A DNA stretch of 22,449 nucleotides from an uncultured Candidatus Competibacteraceae bacterium. Its GTDB lineage: Bacteria > Pseudomonadota > Gammaproteobacteria > Competibacterales > Competibacteraceae. A model generated the notes under the pieces. That model was not told the DNA's origin, searched no databases, and saw nothing but the letters and a program-made list of their open reading frames with translations. This document shows positions 8,701 to 15,150 of this stretch, one piece after another. The translations under genes were made by a program, and so were the position numbers. Each line of letters begins with the position of its first letter. The stretch's first letter is position 1. Location: NCBI GenBank assembly GCA_937872125.1, contig CALMNY010000032.1, forward strand, positions 1 through 22,449, given 5' to 3'.

Positions 8701-9357
8701 CTCTTCCGTCTCGACCACCGGTTCGGATTCCGGCTCTTCCGCCTCAGCCGCTACTACGGTTTCAGTCAGCCGTTCGGGAGTACTGGTTTGAGCATCTCCC
8801 TCCGCACCCTCTCCTCCCACGAGGGCAGGGGAGGGCAAGTATTCGGTGATCGCGCAAGACTCAATCCCTCCTGGTGGGGAAAGGGGGGCGTGGAGAGTAG
8901 GAGACACATCCACCAGCGGCGCTGTTTCCGCCACGGCTTCAGTCAGCGTTCCGCCGATCAACAGGGCGCGCAACGCCTCGGCGTGCTCTGCCGTCAGCGG
9001 AGCGTTCCAAACCGCGTTCGACAAATGATCGAGCAACGCTACGCTGGCTGCGGGATCGGTCGGATCGCCGAGGTAGCCGATGACCAGAATCGGCCACTCC
9101 TCCAGCCGCTCCCGTTCGTCGCTGCTCAGGCTACAGCCGCCGATATCCAAATCCGCCAGATGGCCGTGAAACTGCCGGCAAACCTCCTGTAATCCCGCTA
9201 AACCGGCGTCGCCCGCAGCCAGACCGATATGTCCCACCTGCTCGGCGTAACAGCGGACGCCTTCGGCAACCCCCTCCCCATCCAGTAGTTCAAGGAAGCC
9301 GAGCAGTTCGGCGACTTGCGCTTCCAGCGCCGCAACCTGTTCTTCCGCTATGAGCAT
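5743..9357 (-). CDS. Hybrid chemotaxis histidine kinase, ChpA/PilL-like
   Basis: This roughly 1204-residue CheA-type kinase carries its own receiver. From the N-terminus there are a helical Hpt-like module; a Pro/Glu-rich linker with an acidic tandem repeat; a second copy of the Hpt-like module; a true Hpt domain (ARRIAHTLKGAGNTVG, His480); a dimerisation segment; a HATPase domain (N box HMLRNAVDHGIE from about residue 790, then CQDDGAGLD and SGRGIGMDMV); a CheW-like domain; and a C-terminal receiver (LAVDDS, phospho-Asp in LVLADLEMP at 1134, Lys in LTKPF). ATG at 9357 follows AGAGGGG; TTG at 9384 is an alternative. It is shorter than Pseudomonas ChpA and has one clear phosphorylatable Hpt. 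The role, probably control of type IV pilus or surface behaviour, is inferred from the PilGHIJ-like neighbours. Confidence 0.93.
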   Translation of the reverse strand: MLIAEEQVAALEAQVAELLGFLELLDGEGVAEGVRCYAEQVGHIGLAAGDAGLAGLQEVCRQFHGHLADLDIGGCSLSSDERERLEEWPILVIGYLGDPTDPAASVALLDHLSNAVWNAPLTAEHAEALRALLIGGTLTEAVAETAPLVDVSPTLHAPLSPPGGIESCAITEYLPSPALVGGEGAEGDAQTSTPERLTETVVAAEAEEPESEPVVETEEPEPEPVVEAEEPEPEPVVEAEEPEPTDEEEDEDEEFAGAPVNASEARQELIDILCAEITQIAATTDEILAVARVAASTPTARAEALSGYAEHLERLGDAAASIGLTGLQQVCICLQANLGILAVQDTSLQTEQRQVVEAWPELALGYLHALNDRAVCTALVNHLQDMRWPQPLAAADAAPLIDLLVAPTLVTEEAEAEARPRQAQPEDISLALPADVNQELLDGLLQELPHQAAEFSAAIQRLAAGGGQLEDVDVARRIAHTLKGAGNTVGVRGIAALTHHIEDILQALAKHEALPNRPLAETLLNAADCLETMSEALLGISAPPPQALTVLQAVLDWANRIDRTGIPTDDEAPAATNTQPEPIEPPEPQPTAPQPTVAATEATLRVPAHLVDDVLRLVGESIILTGQVQERIRKTVAQTRSVMGQNHLFQQLTAELEQLVDIRNVSSPLSKSMQRGDFDPLELEQYNELNTVTHRLVEAATDARELGRAIEENLAALDALLVDQGRLHRDNQEAVLRTRMVPIQTIAPRLQRSVRQTCRLVDKEVELTVRGAGTLMDSNVLNDMVDPLMHMLRNAVDHGIESPAERQRLGKPPVGRIELSFEREGNNILIRCQDDGAGLDLAAIRQTAMERGLISADQSLPDDELARLILLPGFSTRDAATQTSGRGIGMDMVYSRLLAMKGSLRIQTRAGQGCLMELRLPVTLISTHALLVRPRDHLLAISDRGIEQILYSGVGSIQKLGQVATFRMGDEVYELTVLDTLLNLPPDHRARNRTTPSVLLVREETGTLRAVLVPEVVDSRDLVVKHLGQYLPKLNGIVGATILGDGSVAPVLDLPELLRAPATGQAVHPIVRAATPVAPAPHRPFVLAVDDSLSARRSLAQFAQDAGFEVRTARDGLEAIEIIKGKRPDLVLADLEMPRMNGLELTAHLRANQATHTLPVIMITSRSTEKHRREAETTGVNVYLTKPFMEDELLGHIHRLLQPA
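8627..8758. repeat. 33-bp tandem repeat coding an acidic Pro/Glu linker
   Basis: Four head-to-tail 33-bp units lie inside the hybrid CheA gene (8627, 8660, 8693, 8726). The first two are identical, the third is nearly so and the fourth has diverged. On the coding strand each unit gives an 11-residue acidic Glu/Pro/Val block of the EEPEPEPVVEA type. The array is followed by an Asp/Glu run. It is in frame and serves as a flexible linker between the two Hpt-like modules. Copy number is likely to vary between strains. Confidence 0.9.
8797..8900. repeat. REP-like palindromic segment inside the hybrid CheA gene
   Basis: CCCTCTCC (8807-8814) and GGGGAGGG (8828-8835) form an inverted repeat with seven of eight pairs. 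About 35 bases on there is a second G/C-run stretch around 8865-8890. The coding strand reads as SPTLHAPLSPPGG ... EYLPSPALVGGEG, a low-complexity Pro/Gly stretch unlike the rest of the protein. It is in frame and lies between the first Hpt-like module and the acidic repeat. The limits are approximate. Confidence 0.55.
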
Positions 9358-9427
9358 GGCGGCTAAAACCCCTCTCGCAGGCAACAGTAATCCTGTGACG
9401 GTGTCTGTAGCGGCAGGCGCATCCCGC

Positions 9428-11221
9428 CTACGCCGGCAGCCGGAATACGCGCACCGAATTCAACAAGCCTCTGGCGTATTCCACCAGGCTGGTGGTGTGG
9501 ACCGTCTGTTCCTGCAACTGCTGGCTGGTCTGGCGGGTGCTTTCCTGAATCTGCCGGGCGCGCCCCAGGAGTTCATTGCTGACGCGCGCCTGCTCCTGCG
9601 AACGGGACGCAATCTGTTGTACGGCGGCCACCAGTTCGGCGGTGGTTTCCTGAGTGCGCTTCATCTGATCGCCGGCCTGCTCGGCCAGCCGGCTGCCATC
9701 CACGACCTGGCTGATGGCGGCGTTCATGGCGTTCACCGTATCCGCCGTCTCGATCTGGATGTTGCTGACCAGGGTGGCGATCTGCGAAGTCGCCTCGCGG
9801 GCGTTTTCCGCCAGGCGCTGCACTTCGCCCGCCACCACCGCAAACCCGCGCCCCGCTTCGCCCGCTGAAGCGGCGTGCATACTGGCATTCAGCGCCAGGA
9901 TGTGAGTACGCTCAGCGATGGTGTTGATCAGGTTCACCACGCCGCTGATTTCCTGGGAGCGTTCGCCCAGCCGCTTGATGCGCTTTTCCGTCTCGCGGAT
10001 GGTGTCGCGGGTGCTGTTGATGCCGCTCACCGTGCTGGTCACCGTTTGCAGCGCCGTTTGGGTGGTTTTGATGGCGGTTTCGGCGGCGGCGTTGCAGGTC
10101 TGCGCCAGCTCGGCGATCTGCTTCATGGTATCGGCGGCAGTCGCCAGCTCGGCGGCGGTCTGGTCCACCGCCTGGCGTTCGGTGTCGGCCACGGCGATCA
10201 CCGTATCGGACTGCGCTTTTACTGTGTCAGAGGCAGTCGCCACCTGTTCGGAGATGCGGGTGACGCCCTGCAACACCGTCGCGGTCTCGGTGGTCAGCAG
10301 ATTCAGCGCGTCGGCTACCGGGCCCGTCACGTCCTCGGTCACCGGCACCTTGACGGTCAGGTCTTTCTGGCTGAGCTGGGACACCGCTTGCAGCAGATTG
10401 ATGATCGAGTCGTTGAGTTGCTCATTTTCACGCTCTGTTTGCACCAGCGCGTTCACCCGTTCGTTCAGCATCCGATCCAGTGACTGGCCCAGTTCCGACA
10501 ATTCATCGCCGCCGGTCAAACCGGTGCGGGAGTCGTAGTTGCCTTCGCCGATCTGCTTGACGGTCGTCATCATCTGGTTGAGCGGATTCATGATGGCGCG
10601 ATAGGTCGAGGCGCCCAGGCCGAACGCGACCGCGATGCCCAGCAGGGCGATCACCGCGATCACCACGGTGAAGGTATTGCTGGTGCTCTGGGCGGTTTTC
10701 AGGTCTTGCGCAGCGCGTTCCTCGGATTGCGTCGTGCCGGTCAGCAGGGTCTTGAAGAAGGGATTGATCAATTCGTCGAGATCGTTGCCGACAAACAGAT
10801 TCAACCGGCCCCGATCCCGCGCGGCCAGCAGTTTCTCCACTTCGGCAAAGGTTTCGTTAATGCCGCTCAAGGGAGCTTTAAAGGTATTTTCCAATGCTGT
10901 CCGTTGGGCTGCGGGCAAAGAATCGAGATACGCCTGCCAGCCTTTCTGGAAATTCGCCCGGGCTGCCGGCAGGGCGGCGATTCCCTGCTCCCAGGTGCGG
11001 GTGCCGCGCGCCACGCTGTTGACCACCGTCAGCAGATCGGCGCGCAGAACTTCGCCCAGCCGGCCCAGATTGGCCTGCTCGGCCACGGATTGATTGAGCT
11101 GGCCCACGGCGCCGCCGATGCGGTTCATGCCGAAATAGGCGATCAACCCGATCGCCACCAGAATCACGAGTTGGATGACCATCGTCAGGGTCAACCGCGC
11201 ATTGATTTTCTGACCACCCAT
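9428..11221 (-). CDS. Methyl-accepting chemotaxis protein, PilJ-like
   Basis: This 597-residue inner-membrane chemoreceptor has TM1 at about 9-31, a periplasmic helical sensor domain of about 150 residues, TM2 at about 184-206, and a HAMP domain at about 207-260. A second HAMP-like block follows, in the style of PilJ (DLTVKVPVTEDVTGPVADAL, 287-306), then the signalling hairpin with its tip at about 432-485 (NTIAERTHILALNASMHAAS, then AGEAGRGFAVVAGEVQRLAE). The tip resembles PilJ more than enteric receptors. The start at 11221 is fixed by a strong AAGGAGG in front. It lies between the solute-binding protein gene (133-base gap) and the hybrid CheA gene (70-base gap). The ligand is unknown; the neighbouring binding protein suggests indirect sensing of an amino acid or amide. 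No CheR or CheB lies nearby. Confidence 0.93.
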   Translation of the reverse strand: MGGQKINARLTLTMVIQLVILVAIGLIAYFGMNRIGGAVGQLNQSVAEQANLGRLGEVLRADLLTVVNSVARGTRTWEQGIAALPAARANFQKGWQAYLDSLPAAQRTALENTFKAPLSGINETFAEVEKLLAARDRGRLNLFVGNDLDELINPFFKTLLTGTTQSEERAAQDLKTAQSTSNTFTVVIAVIALLGIAVAFGLGASTYRAIMNPLNQMMTTVKQIGEGNYDSRTGLTGGDELSELGQSLDRMLNERVNALVQTERENEQLNDSIINLLQAVSQLSQKDLTVKVPVTEDVTGPVADALNLLTTETATVLQGVTRISEQVATASDTVKAQSDTVIAVADTERQAVDQTAAELATAADTMKQIAELAQTCNAAAETAIKTTQTALQTVTSTVSGINSTRDTIRETEKRIKRLGERSQEISGVVNLINTIAERTHILALNASMHAASAGEAGRGFAVVAGEVQRLAENAREATSQIATLVSNIQIETADTVNAMNAAISQVVDGSRLAEQAGDQMKRTQETTAELVAAVQQIASRSQEQARVSNELLGRARQIQESTRQTSQQLQEQTVHTTSLVEYARGLLNSVRVFRLPA

Positions 11222-11354
11222 GACTGTTTTTACCTCCTTCGGTGATTGAATTTCGCCCCATTCGACCAGCCAGTTGTTGTATCCCCGGCCCGGTGATGGC
11301 GACTTTTTTATGTAGTCCGACGCTGGCCGGATCTGGCCGGCGCCGATAAAACCG

Positions 11355-12629
11355 CTACTTGAACAGATCCACCAACTCCTGCGGCGTGACGGCGATGAAC
11401 TGGCCGTCGCGCAAGACGGTGGCTTGCACGAAATCGGATCCCTGGTTGTCGGTGGTGAAGTCCACCTTGACGCCGCCGATGTCATAGGGCTGGCGTTTCA
11501 CAGCCTTGAGGAAATTGTCCCGGGTCAGCGGGCCGTCAATCGCCTGCATGATCGTCACAAACAGCTTGCCCACGATGTAGCTCTCAAGGGACACATAGTC
11601 CAGGTTATTACCCAGCGCCTTGCGCGCCTCCGCGACTATGGGCAGGGACGAATCGGGCGGCGGCACGATCTGGGTGGCGATCACCTTGTCGGTAATGCCG
11701 TGTTCCTTAAGCATGGTTGCCAGGCGATTGCCCGCTGCTGGCGAGGGGGAACTGAAAATCCAGGTTTCGCCCTTGTAGCGGGCGTATCCCAAAAACGCAG
11801 CGGCTGGGTCATAAACCGCCGTGGTCGCCACCAACCGGCAACGATTGCCGCTGGCCGCTTCCCACTTTTTCAGCGACTGATAACCTTCGCGCGCACTCAC
11901 CGTGTCCCGCTGGTAGACCCCGACTGGACCGATCCCATTACGCTCGGGGTTATCGCCCGGCATGTTCAGAATTTGATCTACCTTGGCGACGATGGACTCC
12001 ATGCCAGGCTGCTTGGCCAGGGCCGCGCGGAATCCCTTGACGCCGCCCATGCCGTAGGCGTCATTCTGGGCGTAGGCGCACACCTCGGTGGGTTTGAAAC
12101 CCGCCGCCAGCGCCGCGTCCACCACGCTCTCCACCTCTTTGGCGTAACTGGCGCGGAAGTTCAGCACGTCGCCCGGTCCAGTGAAGGCCGCGCCCGTGTA
12201 AAACCCTAATGCCGGCACCTTGTTTTCTGCCAGCACGGGCAATACCGCCCGGGTGGTCGGCGAGCCAAAGCTGTTCACCATGGCGAAAATTCCCTGCTCA
12301 ATCAATTTCTTGGCGGCTTCAACCGCCTTGGCTGGGTCATAGAAATCGTTGATCGCGATGAACTCGATAGCGCGTTTCTGCACTGTCTGGCCGGCCAGCG
12401 CCGCTTCCATGCCCTGTTTCATGGCCTGGCCGTAAACCTTGTAATCCCCTTCCAGGGGGATGGTGGCTCCGATACGAATGGCTTTGTCGGTGACGCCAGG
12501 ATCTTCGGCCCAACTCAAGGGGATGGTCGCGCTCAGGCCCAGCAGCAGCCCCAGCGTCATTCCGCCCCTTAGCCGTCGCCAACCCGTGGCCGCGCCAGCA
12601 GCTTCTTTGGAATCATCGTGTGTGCGCAT
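11355..12629 (-). CDS. Periplasmic branched-chain amino acid/amide-type binding protein in a chemosensory cluster
   Basis: The 424-residue protein has a long N-region and a signal peptide (MTLGLLLGLSATIPLSWA, residues 24-41). The mature protein is of the Peripla_BP_6/LivJ type: AIRIGATIPLEGDYKVYGQA, then a first lobe with FGSPTTRAVLPVLAENKVP and ALGFYTGAAFTGPG, and a second lobe with CAYAQNDAYGMGGVKGF. Such proteins bind amino acids, urea, amides or aromatic acids for HAAT-family ABC importers. Here no permease or ATPase gene is adjacent. The gene sits between the PilI-like CheW (61-base gap) and the PilJ-like receptor, so a sensing role is inferred. The ATG follows GGAGG at 8 bases. The true ligand cannot be read from the sequence. 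Confidence 0.92.
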   Translation of the reverse strand: MRTHDDSKEAAGAATGWRRLRGGMTLGLLLGLSATIPLSWAEDPGVTDKAIRIGATIPLEGDYKVYGQAMKQGMEAALAGQTVQKRAIEFIAINDFYDPAKAVEAAKKLIEQGIFAMVNSFGSPTTRAVLPVLAENKVPALGFYTGAAFTGPGDVLNFRASYAKEVESVVDAALAAGFKPTEVCAYAQNDAYGMGGVKGFRAALAKQPGMESIVAKVDQILNMPGDNPERNGIGPVGVYQRDTVSAREGYQSLKKWEAASGNRCRLVATTAVYDPAAAFLGYARYKGETWIFSSPSPAAGNRLATMLKEHGITDKVIATQIVPPPDSSLPIVAEARKALGNNLDYVSLESYIVGKLFVTIMQAIDGPLTRDNFLKAVKRQPYDIGGVKVDFTTDNQGSDFVQATVLRDGQFIAVTPQELVDLFK

Positions 12630-12690
12630 GTGCAGCGCCTCCAGAAGGTGAACAGTTGCATTTGGACCAGCACTTCAAACTTTGTGGCGC

Positions 12691-13242
12691 TCAGGCCGCC
12701 GCGCCCGCCATTTGCCCACCGAGCGTCCGAAAAAAGTTCTGATGGTCGAACTCCAGCCATACGATGTCATCCTGGACATAGGCCTGGGCGACATAGGGGC
12801 GCAAGGTGGGGGGCAAGGGCGGCAACCGGGAGAGGGGGTGACGGGTGAACGCGATCCGGGGAAGATCATCAATGAGGACGCCCGCTGCCCGGTCGCCCCG
12901 ATCCAGAATCAGCAGCCAGCGTTTTCCCGCAGCGACACCGTCGTTCAGTTCCAGAAACCGTTTCACGTCGAACACCGGCGCCAGATTGCCGCGCAGATTG
13001 ACCAGCCCTGGAAACCAGGGCGGTGCATTGGGCAGTGGATAAATTGGCGCCTGCTCGATCACTTCGCTGACGGTATCCTGGCCGATCAGCAGACCGATGC
13101 CTCCGACCCGAAAACCGTAGCGGGCGCGCTCCTGTTCGACTGGCGCAAGGCCGGTCGCCACGCCGCGCGGCGGTTTAAAGCGGCTCAGCGCCGTGCTGGG
13201 GTCCAGCCAGCGCCGGGGCGCTTTCGGGGTCTTGTCATTCAT
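12691..13242 (-). CDS. CheW coupling protein, PilI-like
   Basis: This 183-residue cytoplasmic protein has a Pro/Arg-rich N-terminal extension of about 40 residues, followed by a full CheW domain: YGFRVGGIGLLIGQDTVSEV, then PPWFPGLVNLRGNLAPVFDV, the hallmark G..N.RG...PV.D motif, and AAGVLIDDLPRI. It should bridge the PilJ-like receptor and the hybrid CheA. It is the best-conserved of the three CheW-type proteins here. Its position right after the PilH-like gene (24-base gap) matches the pilG-pilH-pilI order of Pseudomonas. ATG at 13242 is the only good start. Confidence 0.92.
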   Translation of the reverse strand: MNDKTPKAPRRWLDPSTALSRFKPPRGVATGLAPVEQERARYGFRVGGIGLLIGQDTVSEVIEQAPIYPLPNAPPWFPGLVNLRGNLAPVFDVKRFLELNDGVAAGKRWLLILDRGDRAAGVLIDDLPRIAFTRHPLSRLPPLPPTLRPYVAQAYVQDDIVWLEFDHQNFFRTLGGQMAGAAA

Positions 13243-13266
13243 GGTTGTGAGCGGCAGGGGGCAGTT

Positions 13267-13632
13267 TTACAAAAACGCCTTCAACTGATCAATGATGGCG
13301 TCAGCGGCATAGGGCTTGGTGACGAACGCCTTGCCGCCCTGCATCTGCGCCCAGAGCCGATCCGCCTTCTGGCTTTTGCTGGTCACAAAGACCACCGGGA
13401 TATCCTTGGTGGCGCTTTCATTACTCAGCAGGCGGCAGGCGGCGTACCCATCCATATCCGGCATGATGATGTCCATAAAGATCAGATCGGGTTTTTCCGC
13501 CTTGGCTTTCTCGACCGCTTCCTTGCCATTGGCCGCGGTGGCCACGACACAGCCGGCCTCGGTCACGATGCTCTTGATGTTTGCCAGATCAGTCGGGGAA
13601 TCATCAACGACGAGTACTTTGCGCAGGGGCAT
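13267..13632 (-). CDS. Single-domain response regulator, PilH-like
   Basis: The 121-residue protein is a lone receiver domain with no output domain, the same length as Pseudomonas PilH. Residues visible are KVLVVDDSPTD (acidic pocket), DLIFMDIIMPDMDGY (phospho-Asp), VVFVTSKSQKADRLWAQMQG (the switch Thr and the PilH-typical DR.W....G stretch) and FVTKPY (Lys). MPLRKVLV at 13632 is chosen because AGAGGAG lies six bases in front; a longer start seven codons upstream lacks this. It probably acts as an output or phosphate sink of the hybrid CheA. It is encoded between the PilG-like and PilI-like genes. Confidence 0.93.
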   Translation of the reverse strand: MPLRKVLVVDDSPTDLANIKSIVTEAGCVVATAANGKEAVEKAKAEKPDLIFMDIIMPDMDGYAACRLLSNESATKDIPVVFVTSKSQKADRLWAQMQGGKAFVTKPYAADAIIDQLKAFL

Positions 13633-13697
13633 GGAGATCTCCTCTCGAATCAATCAAACCTTGTGTAACGGTTACTCATCTTCCATTCAAAGGTGAG

Positions 13698-14495
13698 CTA
13701 TGAAAGTTTCAAATATTTTCTGACGGTTTTCTGGAACGCAGATTGTTTAACTGGTTTAGTGAGGTATGTATCACATCCGGCCAGTGCGCCCTTAACCCGG
13801 TCAAAGGGCGATGACTTACTCGTTAACATAATAACCGGAGTTTTTTTCCTGGCTTTATCTTTCTTAATCGTCTTGCAGATTTGATAGCCATCAATGCCGG
13901 GCAATACTACGTCCAGGAAAATCAGGTCATACTGGCTCTGAGCCAGCGCTTCAAACGCCTGTTCGCCAGACTCGACCGCGTTAACCTGAACGCCGCGCAG
14001 TTTGAGCTCCAGTTCGATCTGTTTGCGAATCGTGCTGCTGTCATCCACCACCAGGGCGGTCGGGGCGGGAGGCTCGGTAACGGGAGCGCTGGCCGGCGCC
14101 GGTTCTTCACCGATCACACGCTCCGGGGCGGCGCTGGGCGCCTGAGCTGCGACCTGGTCCAATACGCCGAACACCCGGGTGGCGATAAAGGGCCGACGCA
14201 GATAATGCGCCGCACCATTTGCTGGCGGGTCCTTGCTGACCATGACTGTCGGCGTCCGTGAAGACGTAGCCCCCGCCGGGGACTGGGCCGCAGATTTATT
14301 GGTCAAGGCGCTCCATTCCGCCATCGCATTGGAATCGTCCGCATCCACGATCAGGATTTGGCTCGGTTCTTCGACCGAAACCAGCGTATAGGTATAGGCG
14401 CGATACAGGGAAAGTTTGAAGATATTCTTCAAAACATTCCGCTCCTGCTCGGGAATTCCGATCATGGCGACTGCGAAGGTCTTCCCATCGCTCAT
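13698..14495 (-). CDS. Two-domain response regulator, PilG-like (degenerate plus true receiver)
   Basis: The 265-residue protein has a C-terminal receiver (about 143-262) with TALVVDDSSTIRKQIE, LIFLDVVLPGIDGYQIC (phospho-Asp), VIMLTSKSSPFDRVKGALAG and YLTKPV, close to PilG. The N-terminal 120 residues also look like a receiver fold: FAVAMIGI, then QILIVDADDSN, PTVMVSKDP and YLRRPF. They lack the acidic pair at strand 1 and the Lys of the KP motif, so this is a probable pseudoreceiver. An Ala/Pro-rich linker joins the two. The ATG at 14495 follows GGAGGG at 7 bases. It is the first gene of the chemosensory cluster. In Pseudomonas, PilG promotes pilus extension; the role here is inferred. Confidence 0.88.
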   Translation of the reverse strand: MSDGKTFAVAMIGIPEQERNVLKNIFKLSLYRAYTYTLVSVEEPSQILIVDADDSNAMAEWSALTNKSAAQSPAGATSSRTPTVMVSKDPPANGAAHYLRRPFIATRVFGVLDQVAAQAPSAAPERVIGEEPAPASAPVTEPPAPTALVVDDSSTIRKQIELELKLRGVQVNAVESGEQAFEALAQSQYDLIFLDVVLPGIDGYQICKTIKKDKARKKTPVIMLTSKSSPFDRVKGALAGCDTYLTKPVKQSAFQKTVRKYLKLS

Positions 14496-14538
14496 TCTTA
14501 TCCCTCCAAAATCTGGCGGATTTTTTATTTCAGCAGAT

Positions 14539-14568
14539 CTATCAGAACCGGATCAGTACAGGATGCAA
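14539..14568 (-). promoter_or_regulatory. Candidate promoter of the chemosensory operon
   Basis: On the minus strand TTGCAT (14568-14563) and TGATAG (14544-14539) are 18 bases apart, ending about 43 bases before the PilG-like start. An inverted repeat GGATGC/GCATCC (14561-14566 and 14581-14586) overlaps the -35 box and could be an operator. The match to sigma70 is modest. It is proposed because a terminator lies just upstream. Confidence 0.28.
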
Positions 14569-14617
14569 AATGGGTAAAAGGCATCCAGGAAATTGTTGCA
14601 CTTTTGTGAGTATAGAC

Positions 14618-14652
14618 AAAAAATTTTGGGTCAAGGGGTTTCTTGACCCAAA
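14618..14652 (-). terminator. Rho-independent terminator of fmdB
   Basis: A perfect 11-bp stem (14625-14635 with 14642-14652; TTTGGGTCAAG pairs with CTTGACCCAAA) has a 6-base loop. On the minus strand it is followed by A and six T residues. It lies 80 bases after the fmdB stop and isolates the chemosensory cluster from fmdB. Confidence 0.85.
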
Positions 14653-14731
14653 GAAGAAAAAAATTGCGTTTCTCGACAGCGGGGGGGAGGGGATGCCTAT
14701 TCGAAGGCGGTGGTGAGAGATTCTGCCAGGC

Positions 14732-15031
14732 TCAACCGGTCGCTGCTGGCGCGGCGCAGGCCCCGCATCCGCCGGCGCTGTCACAAGCAGTTGTGGATTT
14801 GCTCTCGCTGGCGGGGGCGCTGTCCTCTTTGGCGACGTTTTTCTGGTTGCCTTTCTTGAAGTCGGTTTCATACCAGCCGCTGCCCTTGAGCCGGAACCCG
14901 ACTGGTGAAATCAGCTTTTTCAGCGCCGGCTTGCCGCAACTTGGGCAATCACTCAGTTCGGGATCGCTCAACTTCTGCATCACTTCCAGTTCGTGGTTAC
15001 AGGACTGACAACGGTACTCGTAAATCGGCAT
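14732..15031 (-). CDS. FmdB-family zinc ribbon protein
   Basis: The 99-residue protein begins MPIYEYRC, the FmdB/CxxC family signature. It has a zinc ribbon from Cys8/Cys11 (CQSC) and Cys29/Cys32 (CPSC), then [12 protein letters not shown], which is typical of the family. The C-terminal tail is low complexity with extra Cys residues ([14 protein letters not shown]). Function is unproven; it is often called a putative regulatory protein. In many proteobacteria this gene is found just upstream of aspS, but here the chemosensory cluster lies between them. MPIYEYRC at 15031 is preferred to a start seven codons upstream on family grounds. Confidence 0.92.
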   Translation of the reverse strand: MPIYEYRCQSCNHELEVMQKLSDPELSDCPSCGKPALKKLISPVGFRLKGSGWYETDFKKGNQKNVAKEDSAPASESKSTTACDSAGGCGACAAPAATG

Positions 15032-15075
15032 GGGACATCTCGCAAGTGGCATGGAACGGTGGGAAATTCGCTAGC

Positions 15076-15106
15076 ATTGTATGGGGATAAGGGGACATGA
15101 TTTCAA
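15076..15106 (-). promoter_or_regulatory. Candidate sigma70 promoter for fmdB
   Basis: On the minus strand TTGAAA (15106-15101) and TACAAT (15081-15076) both match consensus well, but the spacer is 19 bases, longer than ideal. It would give a leader of about 40 bases before the fmdB start. It lies in the divergent gap between fmdB and the ABC operon. Confidence 0.33.
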
Positions 15107-15150
15107 GACCTTTCCCCGGAGCCGCCGCGATTGCGGTTACACTAACCCGC

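Noticed and set aside
8627..8758. Possible CRISPR array
   Set aside because: The 33-bp units are directly abutting with no spacers and are in frame in a coding gene, so this is a coding tandem repeat.
9358..9384. TTG start at 9384 for the hybrid CheA
   Set aside because: ATG at 9357 has a purine-rich AGAGGGG in front at a workable distance; the extra nine residues show no conserved feature.
11270..11345. Hairpin after the binding-protein gene (GCCGG/CCGGC) as a terminator
   Set aside because: The stem is short and no T run follows on the minus strand; the receptor gene downstream probably needs read-through.
14653..14731. Possible small gene or RNA between fmdB and its terminator, with a run of seven G
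   Set aside because: There is no open frame with a ribosome-binding site and no structured element other than the terminator; it reads as 3' untranslated sequence.
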